Shown piece after piece: positions 7,801 through 17,080 of a stretch of DNA of 64,000 nt (position 1 is its first letter; each line of letters starts with the position of its first letter). Both the position numbers and the translations under genes were made by a program. The DNA is from Zygaena filipendulae (lineage: Eukaryota; Arthropoda; Insecta; Lepidoptera; Zygaenidae), in contig OU015651.1 of assembly GCA_907165275.2 (NCBI GenBank), positions 8,702,501 through 8,766,500 of the forward strand. The letters run 5' to 3'. Under the pieces are notes generated by a model. The model saw only the letters and a list, made by a program, of their open reading frames with translations. It was not told the DNA's origin and ran no database searches.

Positions 7801-10642
7801 CTAGCTAAATGATAAATTTCATCTGCCTGAAAAGAAAGAATATTCTACTGTGACAAGAATTATAAACAATAATGAATCAATGGTTAACTCAGAATAGGGA
7901 TGTTGACGACTTTTGAAAATCAAAATAGGGATGTTGACTACTATTGAAAAACAAAATTCTAATTAGTCCGTCAGTTAGAAAATAAAAAAACAATAGACAC
8001 GTATTTTTTGCTTTTTTAAATAAATTAAAATATACAGACATAAAGCGCATTAAAGTTTAGGATGGATAGGAAGTCGTGACGTCACTAACCGCAAAACCGC
8101 CATACAAACTGTCAGAATAGTGACGTCACGCGAAATTTCAACTCAATATATCGCCGTTATTTTTTGATTACGTAAAAAAAGAAAAAATACGTGTCCAATA
8201 TTTTTTAATAATCTACAAGACGGACTAAAAAATAAAAATTAGTCAACATGCCCATTCTTATTAGTCTGTCAGTTAGAAAATTAAAAATCTTTAGAACGTA
8301 TTTTTTTATTTTTCAAATAAATGAAAATACACAGAGATAAAGCGCATTAAAGTTTAGGGTGGGGGCTCGTGACGTCACTTACTGCTACAAGCCGCCATAC
8401 AAACTGTACTGGTTAGTGACGTCACGCGAAATTTCAACTCAATGAATCGTCGTTATTTTTTGATTACGTGAAAAAAGAAAAAATACGTGTCTGATATTTT
8501 TTATTAATCTACAAGACGGACTAAAAAAAATTATGCAAAATTAAAATAATGTAAAGATTTAAAACAACATAAAATACCTGCATACCTCGACATATAGTGG
8601 GTTGACTATATCATGATGTATCAATTCAAAGTTCCGATGGCCAAACCAATGCTCAACGTTGCGTTTCCTACCAGTAAAGAAGTTGTCAACGACAATGACC
8701 TCATGACCCTGCGTCATTAACACGTCGACGAGGTGCGAGCCGACGAATCCCGCACCTCCTGTCACCTGCAAATATTGAAATAAAGATTTTTTTTACCTAC
8801 TAAAATCTTTAAAAACATACAATACTCCCATCATGAAGTTGGTTTGTCATGTAATTATTAAAAACAGAAAAAAAATATTCTTTTAAAATCTGTAAAGAAA
8901 ATTGGTGAATTTATTGAAGATGTTTTTAAGTGAGACAATCAATATCTATGTCTATATATATCTTAATATATATAAGTCACGTCACACGTGTCACGTTGTT
9001 TATCCGTGATGGACTCCGAAACTACTGAACGGATTTTGATAAAATTTTGTAACCATTTATAATATGGTCCAACTTAAAAGATAGGATAGTTTTTATCCCG
9101 GAATTCCCGCGGGAACTCCAGATTTTATGCGGGGTACAGCTAATCACTGTAAACTACAGCACTTTTTTCCCAGAAATACTGCGGGAACTCTGAAATTACC
9201 GTGGATGAAATTGCGGGGGACAGCTAGTATATATATAAAAATAAATCCCTATTTTGCTTGGTCACAGCATCACATGTGAACGGCTGAACCGATTTCACTA
9301 ATTCATTTTTTGTTGTGTTTGTTATTGTCCCCAAGGATCTCCACAACAAACCATCCTGCATTTTTGTCACATTCAATGGCATCTGGCAACCTTCACCACC
9401 AATCCACTTTGTAGCATGTCTACTCACACTACATTTTCCATTTCACAGTCGCCACTTAAGAACTTTCCTGCTCCGTCTGTCATCAGTTTTTCGAGTGATG
9501 TGCCCCACCCACTACCACTTGAATATGTAGTAGTTTATACAAACCTCAGTGGTTATGTGTGATACTTGTTCTCTTTATTATCAACGTTAATTATATTTTA
9601 ATTAATAGAAAAAAGAAAATTTTATCAATTTATAGATTAAGTTGGAGTTCTTTCATTGGATAGACATAATATGACCTAACCATCAATAAACAACTTTTTT
9701 AGTTAAGTACATATATTATAAAGGTTGTACAGTATAAATTTGGTTCTTGAGAAAATCATTTGGTACTATCAATGATTTCATATTATCTAATTTTACCTAG
9801 GCTGTACATGCAAATTCTTGACCTTGTGGTCATTATGTTACTAAGATTTTAGTCGGACAGTACTAAATAAAAACCTCTCCCTCTCAAACCCTACCCTTCT
9901 ACCCCTCAAAGCGATTGCAGGGTGTAACAGTGTGAGTTAACTGAAGGATCATTAATAATGTTAATTAAGTGCCACCCACCAATATCCTTTTCCTTTCTTT
10001 AAACCCTAAGTATTTAACTTCTGGATACTTCTGTGGTATTCTTCCCTCTAACACAGCTAACTTCTTCTCCAACAGATCAATTCTCGCTTTTGCCTCCTGT
10101 AGCTCTTTTTTTGTGTTTTCTTCACCTATATTGTTAGATTCCATATTTATCTCTTTATCTAAATGAATATAATCTCTCTTTGGTATCTCATTTATGTCTC
10201 GATAAGCTATATCCTGGAACTCATTTGACAATCTTTGGTTAATTTGTGGATACTCGAGATGATTCCTGTTATTTTTCGTCAGAATAATAATAATGAACAG
10301 ACCTGCAATATGGAGAAAATAGTCATTGTCTATCAAAAATCTCACTCTACCGTTAAAATAATATTACTTATTTTGAGTAGAAAGTTAAAAAAACATACGC
10401 GTTGAACTGAGAACCTTCTTTTTTGAAGTTGGTTATAAATAATTTAAAGAATGAACCAAAGAATGTTGAAAAAGAGAAGATATCGATTGCGTATTAAATT
10501 AAATAAGCGGTTGAAATCGTTATAATGAATAAAATATTTTAAGATGAAAATGAACTAAATATTGAAAATTTTAAGTCTACTCACAAGTAAGCACAAATAC
10601 AACAAATATAGTTTTTCTAAATTTCATATATTGTCTTATCAT
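4731..10642 (-). CDS. Uxs: UDP-glucuronate decarboxylase (UDP-xylose synthase), exons 1-5, 3' part outside window
   Basis: UXS converts UDP-glucuronate to UDP-xylose with bound NAD in the Golgi/ER lumen; UDP-xylose starts the glycosaminoglycan linker on proteoglycans. CDS segments on the minus strand: 10642-10585, 10302-9980, 8765-8586, 7826-7721, 4844-4731, all with GT/AG borders and compatible phases, giving 260 residues in one frame. Features: a type II signal anchor about residues 10-28, a coiled-coil-like stretch near residues 85-105 ([20 protein letters not shown]), the NAD-binding TGGAGFVG at 129-136, the [16 protein letters not shown] block near 152-167, [12 protein letters not shown] in exon 4, and ASTSEVYG at 235-242 with the catalytic Thr/Ser-Glu. 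The YxxxK motif and C-terminal half must lie on exons beyond position 1. The sequence agrees closely with animal UXS1 as I know it. A Copia element occupies intron 5. Confidence 0.92.
5549..5738 (+). repeat. ACTAGCTG/CCGCGG dispersed repeat in Uxs intron 4
   Basis: One of about thirty copies in this window. Typical layout: ACTAGCTGT, a GC core around TTTCACCCGCG, GCGGGAATTCCGGGATAAAA, ACCCCTGACAACGTGCATGC, a GATGATCGGTTGAGC block, GTGAAAGCGTAACAAAC, and an AT-rich end near ATATTAGTAAGG. No protein is encoded. It is probably the 3' end of a non-LTR retrotransposon or a SINE built on one; I cannot name the family with certainty. Confidence 0.7.
5745..6895 (+). mobile_element. Inverted-repeat MITE (element A) split by a later insertion
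   Basis: Left half about 5745-5912 and right half about 6722-6895 match the ends of intact element A copies (compare 24691-25016): GTAGATTAATAAAAAATATTGGACACGTA..., then after the interruption GGCGTCACGA..., CTAAACTTTAATGCGCTTTA and CTAACGGACTAATTAGAATTTT. Element A ends in inverted GGGGATGTTGAC/GTCAACATCCCC sequences, carries two GTGACGTCAC-like words and encodes nothing. The middle is occupied by the element at 5913-6721. Confidence 0.75.
5913..6721. mobile_element. TIR element (element B), 809 bp, inside element A
   Basis: Begins GGGTGCGTTTCCACCA and ends with its inverted form TGGTGGAAACGCACCC; the match continues inward through ATGTGCGAGG with a few mismatches, about 29 bp in all. Internal stretches repeat the TTTCCACCA...TGCGAG unit (about 5993 and 6389). 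No transposase frame, so non-autonomous. I see no certain target-site duplication. Confidence 0.75.
7032..7335. repeat. Repeat remnant in Uxs intron 4
   Basis: Right part (about 7195-7315) matches the tail of the dispersed repeat family: a CACTATCTATTGGTGAA-like segment, GCATGAAAATACGGTCAGTAG, TTATCGCGAACAGACGA and TTTGTTTTATAATATGTA. The left part (7032-7190) is open on the minus strand for a 99-codon frame, but I recognise no protein and no splice signals fit Uxs. Confidence 0.5.
7440..7510 (-). repeat. 70-bp repeat shared with 16005-16070
   Basis: GATCGCATATCGATCGCGAT, GCGCCTCTAGTGGCAGAGAG and TGCAAGTTAACGATATTTT occur here and in inverted form immediately left of the foldback element at 16067. 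The GC-rich CGCGTGCGCCGCGCGCCCCC stretch lies just before it (about 7413-7435). Confidence 0.65.
7721..7826 (-). CDS. Uxs: Uxs coding exon 4
   Basis: Acceptor TTTTCAG (7827-7833), donor GTAAGT (7720). Encodes [16 protein letters not shown] then [17 protein letters not shown] plus one base of the next Gly codon. The HLASPASP block lines the nucleotide site in this family. Too short to be obvious as an open frame. Confidence 0.92.
7893..8255 (-). mobile_element. Element A copy in Uxs intron 3
   Basis: Opens GAATAGGGATGTTGAC (the terminal 20-bp area occurs twice, at 7896 and 7926) and closes AGTCAACATGCCCATTC. Between are AGTCCGTCAGTTAG, two GTGACGTCAC-type words and AATACGTGTCCAATA. Non-coding inverted-repeat element. 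Confidence 0.75.
8256..8530 (-). mobile_element. Second, truncated element A copy in tandem
   Basis: Starts TTAGTCTGTCAGTTAG directly after the previous copy and ends GACGGACTAAAAAAAATTAT; the outer GGGATGTTGAC terminus is missing on the left. Head-to-tail pairing suggests insertion of one copy next to the other. Confidence 0.65.
8586..8765 (-). CDS. Uxs: Uxs coding exon 3 (NAD-binding Rossmann motif)
   Basis: Exactly 60 codons between TTTGCAG (8766-8772) and a GTATGC donor (8585). Contains GGAGFVGSH (glycine-rich NAD loop), [16 protein letters not shown] and [10 protein letters not shown], all hallmarks of UXS-type extended SDR enzymes. Confidence 0.93.
8960..9229 (-). repeat. ACTAGCTG dispersed repeat, minus orientation, compound
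   Basis: Reads in reverse: CGGGGGACAGCTAGT at the right end, two GCGGGAACTC cores (about 9110 and 9182), ATAGGATAGTTTTTATCCCG, and the CACGTGTCACGTTGTTTATC tail. Same subfamily as the 25282-26145 cluster (GTGACACGTGATTTATATA tail). Confidence 0.7.
9230..9540. repeat. Repeat with AATCCCTATTTTxCTTGGTCAC head
   Basis: AATAAATCCCTATTTTGCTTGG, GAACGGCTGAACCGATTTCAC and TTTTTTGTTGTGTTTGTTAT match the segment at 49150-49230. This is a second lepidopteran dispersed family abutting the previous repeat; not coding. Confidence 0.6.
9980..10302 (-). CDS. Uxs: Uxs coding exon 2 (anchor, stem and coiled coil)
   Basis: Acceptor CCATATTGCAG at 10313-10303. The exon completes Cys20 and continues [12 protein letters not shown], the luminal stem, a helical heptad-like segment and [18 protein letters not shown], matching the QKYPPVKFL...RKRIL stretch of vertebrate UXS1. 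Donor is GTGGGT at 9979. Intron 1 is 282 nt. Confidence 0.88.
10585..10642 (-). CDS. Uxs: Uxs coding exon 1 (start codon and first half of signal anchor)
   Basis: ATG at 10642-10640 begins [19 protein letters not shown]; the exon ends with a single T before a GTGAGT donor at 10584. Too short for simple ORF finding. The start is chosen because it puts basic residues ahead of the hydrophobic anchor, as expected for a type II membrane enzyme. M6 is a possible alternative start. The TTTCAG just upstream could be an acceptor of a 5'-UTR intron. Confidence 0.75.
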
Positions 10643-11150
10643 ATTATCTGAAATTGAATTTAAAATGCGATTTTGTTCACATTTCTACTCGTCAGAGTAA
10701 AATCAAACATTTAAGACTTTATCACAGGTGGAAACTTGCAGAGAGAAGGTAATCATGGAAACTTGTGTCTCTTGTAGGAATTAATAAATTCTGTTCACAG
10801 ACGAATAAGAGAACCACAAACTACTTAGAGATACTGTTTCCTTCAAACTTCAAAGTAGGGAGTTCAAAAAATTTCATTTCACATTTCGTCAGTTTTTCCA
10901 CTGACGCTGACATTTCTTTGACATATGGACGCCGATGTTAAGCAATAACATGTCAACCCAAAACATCACAACATACAGAATGCTTTATTGAGAGTTAAAG
11001 AACGTTTTTTTATGTGTTTACCTTATTACATTGTTTAAATACCAAAAAATTATTGAACATAAAAATAAATTGACATAAAATGAAGCTATAATTTTAAAAC
11101 ACATTTTACTAAAAATTTCTCCAGTGTGGGTTAACACACTATTGCTAATC
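10643..11150. other. Upstream flank of Uxs; 5' UTR and promoter probably here
   Basis: No reading frame. Contains GAGAGAAGGTAATCATGG at about 10740, which recurs at 17065-17080 in the foldback element, so part is repeat-derived. No clear TATA box in a meaningful position. The Uxs transcription start cannot be placed from sequence alone. Confidence 0.4.
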
Positions 11151-11211
11151 TATGACCAGATAACATTTTCAAAGTGTAGGTAGATATTTATCCACTACGT
11201 TTTATTTGTAG

Positions 11212-11780
11212 GGTAATTGCATGAAATTTATAGTAATAGTACGGGAGATACCGATGCTAATTCGGGAGTGACTCGAGCGTCGTTGGGACCTATTGAGTTT
11301 TGAAGATTAGGAGATATAAACAAAATAAGGTCATATGATATTTTTTCATTCACCGGTGGGTTTAGCTTCTACAGGCTTTCAAAAATGTAAAAAAAAAATA
11401 TTAAAATGGAAATACTCGAGCGCGTCAGATATTGTAGTTTAGATACTCCAAGGTGTCTCTGATATCGAAAATATATTCATCTGCCGATTTGCGTGGTGGG
11501 GGTGGCCATCCGGAAGTGGAGAAAATGAAAAAAAAAAAAACATTTACTCCAGCGCGTCAGATATTCAAAGGGGATGTTAAGTGAGCCCTAAAAATGCTCC
11601 CCTTCGAAAATCTGCCAATTTGGAGGTGACGCAAGGTAGTAGCGAATTTTTGAAAATGCAAAAAAAAATTTCAATTTTGAAATACTCGAGCGTGTCAGAT
11701 TATTTTACAGAAGGTTCAGCTTGCACTCCAAGTTATGTTGGCTTAAAATCTGACAATGATTTTGAGGGGTATTATTAATC
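11212..11780 (+). repeat. CTCGAGCGCGTCAG repeat block, left arm
   Basis: The word ACTCGAGCG(CG)TCAGAT recurs at about 11271, 11415, 11546 (ACTCCAGCGCGTCAG) and 11682, spaced 130-145 bp, each preceded by an A-rich run. The block begins AGGGTAATTGCATGAAATTTATA, nearly the terminus of the foldback element at 16071. A 65-codon plus frame across it is repeat-derived and not called. Confidence 0.65.
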
Positions 11781-12014
11781 TGACTGCTAGAAACAAAAAT
11801 TATGATTTATTTTTAAGACTTTTTTTTCTTTCTGACGTAAGTTTAATAACTTTATGAGCTATTTCTTGTTCACAAAAAACACACTTTATATTTCTATGAA
11901 ATATGTAAAAGCTCACAAAATATTATTCACAAAACTAACTTTAAAGCACAAACAAGCCAGAGCGTTTTACATATAATAACATGAACGCGTTGTTTTGTGA
12001 TGAGCTTTATTATA

Positions 12015-13310
12015 TTATAATATATAAAGCTGGATTACCACTCACTCATTGACATAATTGTTCTCCCAGAAGGAGCATCTCTAGGTTGATATAATGTATG
12101 GAACATGTAGAGGGGAAGTTTCGGTGATTATGGGAAAACCTCGACATCTTCGATTCCTGCTTCTCATCAGGTAGTGAGTCGACTGCCCGCCGAAACTTTC
12201 CATCGAAAGTGAAAACGTTTCTAACTAAATTTCATCCACACCTTGGGCAAATTTCAATAGTGTAACTTTTTTTTCAAAATGGCGGAAAAAAACATGGCCG
12301 CCGAACAAAATTCAAACTCGATTATCTCCGAAACTAAAAGAGTCAGGTGGGGGGTGCTCAAACAAATGTCATAGAGGTCAATGGGGGGCAACCGCCTGGC
12401 GTGGTAAAAATCCAAAATGGCGGATTCAAAATGGCGGCCGAAAAAAAGTTGATCCGATCCGGGTGAGGTTCGGCATCCGGGGGTTTTTGGGGTCGCTGAT
12501 GCCGAATATCGAATCAGTTTTTCGATTGCGCCATTTTTCAAGATGGCCGCCGAACATTAGTTGTTTGTATGGGGAAATTATTTCGGCCCTGGCTCGGAAA
12601 CTATCGGCCGTGGGTATTGAAAAAAAATTTGTACAGTTGGTGGTGCACTATCTTCTTCTATCGGGATATAAATAATTGCAAGATGGCGGACGGATTCGAA
12701 ATGGCTGGCGAAAAAAAGTTAAGCATAATTGTTCTCCCAGAAGGAGCATCTCTAGGTCGATATAATGTATCTAAGATGTGGAAAGGAGGTTTCTGTGATT
12801 GTGGGAAAACCTTGACATCTTCGATTCCTGCTCCTCATCAGGTAGTGAGTTGACTGCCCGCCGAAACTATCCATCAAAAGTAAAACTGTTACTTACAAAG
12901 TTTGATCCACACCTTGGGCAAATTTCAATAGTGTAACTTTTTTTTCAAAATGGCGGAAAAAAACATGGCCGCCGAACAAAATTCAAACTCGATTATCTCC
13001 GAAACTATAGGAGTCTGATGGGGGGTGCTCAAACAAATGTCATAGAGGTCAATGGGGGGCAACCGCCTGGTGTGGTAAAAATCCAAAATGGCGGATTCAA
13101 AATGGCGGCCGAAAAAAAAGTTGATCCGATCCGGGTGAGGTTCGGCATCCGGGGATTTTTGGGGTCGCTGATGCCGAATATCGAATCAGTTTTTCGATTG
13201 CGTCATTTTTCAAGATGGCCGCCGAATATTAGTTGTTTATATGGGGAAATTGTTTCGGCCCTGGCTCGGAAACGCGAGCTGCTCGCAGCTCGCGCACAGG
13301 GCGAATCTAG
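12015..13310 (+). mobile_element. Non-autonomous Helitron 1
   Basis: Head TTATAATATATAAAGCTGG is AT-rich, as in lepidopteran Helitrons. The 3' end has a perfect hairpin CGCGAGCTGC/GCAGCTCGCG (13273-13282, 13285-13294) followed 12 nt later by CTAG (13307-13310) and a T, the CTRR end and A/T target of Helitrons. No Rep/helicase. The body carries ~670-bp tandem units (starting at 12063 and 12734), each with several AATGGCGG/ATGGCCGCC words. Open frames in it repeat with the units and shift frame from unit to unit, so they are not genes. Confidence 0.8.
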
Positions 13311-15274
13311 TTATAATATATAAAGCTGGATTGCCACTCACTCATTGACATAATTGTTCTCCCAGAAGGAGCATCTCTAGGTTGATACAATGTATGGAAC
13401 ATGTAGAGGGGACGTTTCGGTGATTATGGGAAAACCTCGACATCTTCGATTCCTGCTTCTCATCAGGTAGCGAGTCGACTGCCCGCCGAAACTATCCATC
13501 GAAAGTGAAAACGTTTCTAACTAAATTTCATCCACACCTTGGGCAAATTTCAATAGTGTAACTTTTTTTTCAAAATGGCGGAAAAAAACATGGCCGCCGA
13601 ACAAAATTCAAACTCGATTATCTCGGAAAATAAAAGAGTCAGGTAGGGGGTGCTCAAACAAATGTCATAGAGGTCGATGGGGGGCAACCGCCTGGCGTGG
13701 TAAAAATCCAAAATGGCGGATTCAAAATGGCGGCCGAAAAAAAAGTTGATCCGATCCGGGTGAGGTTCGGCGTCCGGGGGTTTTTGGGGTCGCTGATGCC
13801 GAATATCGAATCAGTTTTTCGATTGCGTCATTTTTCAAGATGGCCGCCGAACATTAGTTGTTTGTATGGGGAAATTGTTTCGGCCCTGGCTCGGAAACTA
13901 TCGGCCGTGGGTATTGAAAAAAAATTTGTACAGTTGGTGGTGCACTATCTTCTTCTATCGGGATATAAATAATTCCAAGATGGCGGACGGATTCGAAATG
14001 GCTGGCGAAAAAAAGTTAAGCATAATTGTTCTCCCAGAAGGAGCATCTCTAGGTCGATATAATGTATCTAAGATGTGGAAAGGAGGTTTCTGTGATTGTG
14101 GGAAAACCTTGACATCTTCGATTCCTGCTCCTCATCAGGTAGTGAGTTGACTGCCCGCCGAAACTATCCATCAAAAGTAAAACTGTTACTTACAAAGTTT
14201 GATCCACACCTTGGGCAAATTTCAATAGTGAAACTTTTTTTTCAAAATGGCGGAAAAAATCATGGCCGCCGAACAAAATTCAAACTCGATTATCTCCGAA
14301 ACTAAAAGAGTCAGGTGGGGGGTGCTCGAACAAATAGAGGTCAATGGGGGGCAACCGCCTGGCGTGGTAAAAATCCAAAATGGCGGATTCAAAATGGCGG
14401 CCGAAAAAAAAGTTGATCCGATCCGGGTGAGGTTCGGCATCCGGGGGTTTTTGGGGTCGCTGATGCCGAATATCGAATCAGTTTTTCGATTGTGTCATTT
14501 TTCAAGATGGCCGCCGAACATTAGTTGTTTGTATGGGGAAATTGTTTCAGCCCTGGCTCGGAAACTATCGGCCGTGGGTATTGAAAAAAAATTTGTACAG
14601 TTGGTGGTGCACTATCTTCTTCTATCGGGATATAAATAATTCCAAGATGGCGGACGGATTCGAAATAGCTGGCGAAAAAAAGTTAAGCATAATTGTTCTC
14701 CCAGAAGGAGCATCTCTAGGTCGATATAATGTATTTAAGATGTGGAAAGGAGGTTTCTGTGATTGTGGGAAAACCTTGACATCTTCGATTCCTGCTCCTC
14801 ATCAGGTAGTGAGTTGACTGCCCGCCGAAACTATCCATCAAAAGTAAAACTGTTACTTACAAAGTTTGATCCACACCTTGGGCAAATTTCAATAGTGAAA
14901 CTTTTTTTTCAAAATGGCGGAAAAAATCATGGCCGCCGAACAAAATTCAAACTCGATTATCTCCGAAACTAAAAGAGTCAGGTGGGGGGTGCTCGAACAA
15001 ATGTCATAGAGGTCAATGGGGGGCAACCGCCTGGCGTGGTAAAAATCCAAAATGGCGGATTCAAAATGGCGGCCGAAAAAAAAGTTGATCCGATCCGGGT
15101 GAGGTTCGGCATCCGGGGGTTTTTGGGGTCGCTGATGCCGAATATCGAATCAGTTTTTCGATTGCGTCATTTTCCAAGATGGCCGCCGAACATTAGTTGT
15201 TTGTATGGGGAAATCGTTTCGGCCCTGGCTCGGAAACGCGAGCTGCTCGCAGCTCGCGCACAGGGTGAATCTAG
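13311..15274 (+). mobile_element. Non-autonomous Helitron 2, head-to-tail with Helitron 1
   Basis: Begins immediately after the CTAG end of the first copy with the same TATAATATATAAAGCTGG head. Ends with the same perfect hairpin (15237-15246, 15249-15258) and CTAG at 15271-15274 followed by T. Carries one more internal unit than copy 1: units start at 13359, 14031 and 14698 (periods 672 and 667). Otherwise nearly identical, so unit number changes by recombination or slippage. Confidence 0.8.
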
Positions 15275-15649
15275 TAATATATATATAATTACATTGAAGT
15301 GAAAGGTTATCGGTGAACCTATAGTTTGATGTAATACTTACCTTAACTTATTTTAATATGTATTTTAACCGACCAAAAAAAGTTATAATTCGACACGTTT
15401 AGCGCCGTGATATACTGTGATGACATTATGGCGACGGAAAGTAGTGTGAGGACGGTGCGAGAGAGTGAGAGATAGAGAAAAAGTAAAAGGGAAAGAAAGA
15501 CAGAGATATGAATAGGTACATGTTTCACTGCAGCTGCTCGTTCGATTCGAAGACGATTTATGTTTCTTCGGCTTATGAAAATCGGCAGATTATATTTTTC
15601 CCGCTATCCTTGAGTTATTTACTTTAAAATAAAAAATAAATCAACTGCG

Positions 15650-16070
15650 CTCGAGAATGTCGAAGTTGCGTTTTTTTTTTTTGCAAGTTTGTGATCCTCT
15701 AACTCCCTTACGTCACGTTCAAATGGTCAGATTATTCATATACATACTTCTCACTATGTAATTAACCCACCATATCTTAATCTGACGCGCTCGAGTATTT
15801 CGAGTTATCGATTTTTTTTTACTAATCTGATCGGTTATTCTAGACGCACCCACCAGTGTAGAGGGCCTATATTTGGTGGAGGTACTCAACATGGTGCAAG
15901 GTACCCCCCTTATGTTCATCTGACGCGCTTTAGCTAATCCACAAATCCCCTCTTGGCGGTCCGTACTATAAGAAATTGTGTCAATATTTCTAAAATTGAA
16001 AAATATCGTTAACTTGCACTCTCTGGCACTAGAGGCGCTGATAGCACATCGCGATCGATATGCGATCAAT
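15650..16070 (-). repeat. CTCGAGCGCGTCAG repeat block, right arm (inverted)
   Basis: Inverted relatives of the left-arm word: CTGCGCTCGAGAATGTCGAA (15643), CTGACGCGCTCGAGTATTTC (15780) and CATCTGACGCGCTTTAG (15919). With 11212-11780 it brackets the Helitron pair. The last 70 bp match 7440-7510. Confidence 0.65.
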
Positions 16071-16719
16071 AGGGTACTTGCATGAAATTTATAATAAGAA
16101 ATTGTGTCAATATTTCAAAAATAGAGCCTTAGAAAAGCATAATCGTGAAAGAATTACTAAAAAATTATTAATAGTTTCCAAAATATTCAACTTTTAATTT
16201 TGTGGAACAGAACGTTGCAACGAAACAGCAATCACTTTTATTTTTTTAGGAAACATTTTTCTCTTTCAGGGAAGGCAAAAGTAACTAAGTGCTTACAGTC
16301 AACACATATTTTCCTTTTTCTGAAGTTTTATTACTTTAATTACATTTCTAACTTTTGGAAATAACTCGACACAGTTCAACCTTAATTTCGCTTTTGGATA
16401 TTGAAGTTATCTATCTGTCACTGTGACAGGTGACTCTCTCAATACGACAGTGACATCTCTATCACAGATTAATAAGGCGTAATTTTAGATTAGTGACGTC
16501 ATTCCGCGTTTTGGCGGTAAAGTCAAAAGTAGGAACTTTTAAACACTATTTAGTTAAATTATGCATATATATTTTTCTTTTTCGTATTTAATTTAAGTAA
16601 GCCATATGTCTATAAAATAGACTGGAAAAAAATTATGCAAGTAGGTACCCTTGTGACCAATTTTTTTTGTCGTCGGTATTTCGCCACAATCAAAAAAGTT
16701 CTAAATGCCTAAAGAAGAG

Positions 16720-16750
16720 AGCGATTATCGGTCCTTTTGGCTAAGATCAA
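16720..16750 (+). pseudogene. Fragment resembling the 5' end of U2 snRNA
   Basis: TCGGTCCTTTTGGCTAAGAT followed by CAA matches U2 TCGG-CCTTTTGGCTAAGAT plus CAA with one extra T. The preceding AGCGATTA also aligns with the U2 start ATCGCTTC. Similarity stops after 31 nt: the branch-point-pairing GUAGUA region and the Sm site are absent. So it is a fragment, not a gene. Confidence 0.6.
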
Positions 16751-16929
16751 TCATCAAACTTCAAAATGTAGAGTGCGTTCCACTAAGGGCTCACGATGAT
16801 CAAAAATACATAATATTACCCACTGAACACATTGACTTAAACAACACAAAAATGCAATAGGATAAAAAGCAAAAAATAACAAAACATCGATTTAATCAAA
16901 AGACATAAATAATCTTTATTTCAGATTTT

Positions 16930-17012
16930 CGTGCGAATCCACGGAACGCGCCTCAGAGCGCGCTCGAGCGCGTTCGAGTGCATTCGTGCGAATCCACGGA
17001 ACGCGCCTTAGT
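16930..17012 (+). repeat. Tandem CGTGCGAATCCACGGAACGC unit
   Basis: The word CGTGCGAATCCACGGAACGC followed by GCCT occurs at 16931 and 16985, separated by a GCGCGCTCGAGCGCGTTCGA stretch that is itself nearly palindromic. Lies in the centre of the foldback element. Confidence 0.6.
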
Positions 17013-17023
17013 TGCAATCACGT

Positions 17024-17080
17024 AGTGATTACCTTCTCTCTGGTTGCAATAGCCCAATAACCAGAGAGAAGGTAATCACT
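17024..17080. repeat. Perfect 22-bp hairpin with 13-nt loop
   Basis: Arm AGTGATTACCTTCTCTCTGG plus TT (17024-17045) and its exact reverse complement (17059-17080), loop GCAATAGCCCAAT. Part of the arm recurs at about 10740. Confidence 0.8.

Noticed and set aside
10303..10345. Extension of Uxs exon 2 upstream to a GTG at 10345
   Set aside because: GTG is not an insect start, and a splice acceptor (CCATATTGCAG) at 10303 joins in phase to an upstream ATG exon.
11212..15300. Regular repeats considered as a CRISPR array
   Set aside because: Eukaryotic context, unit length ~670 bp and Helitron termini; no short repeats with unique spacers.
12254..15302. A dozen open frames of 70-130 codons in the Helitron block, several with near-identical products
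   Set aside because: They recur because the DNA repeats every ~670 bp. The unit length is not a steady multiple of three, the frames overlap on both strands, and no domain is recognisable.
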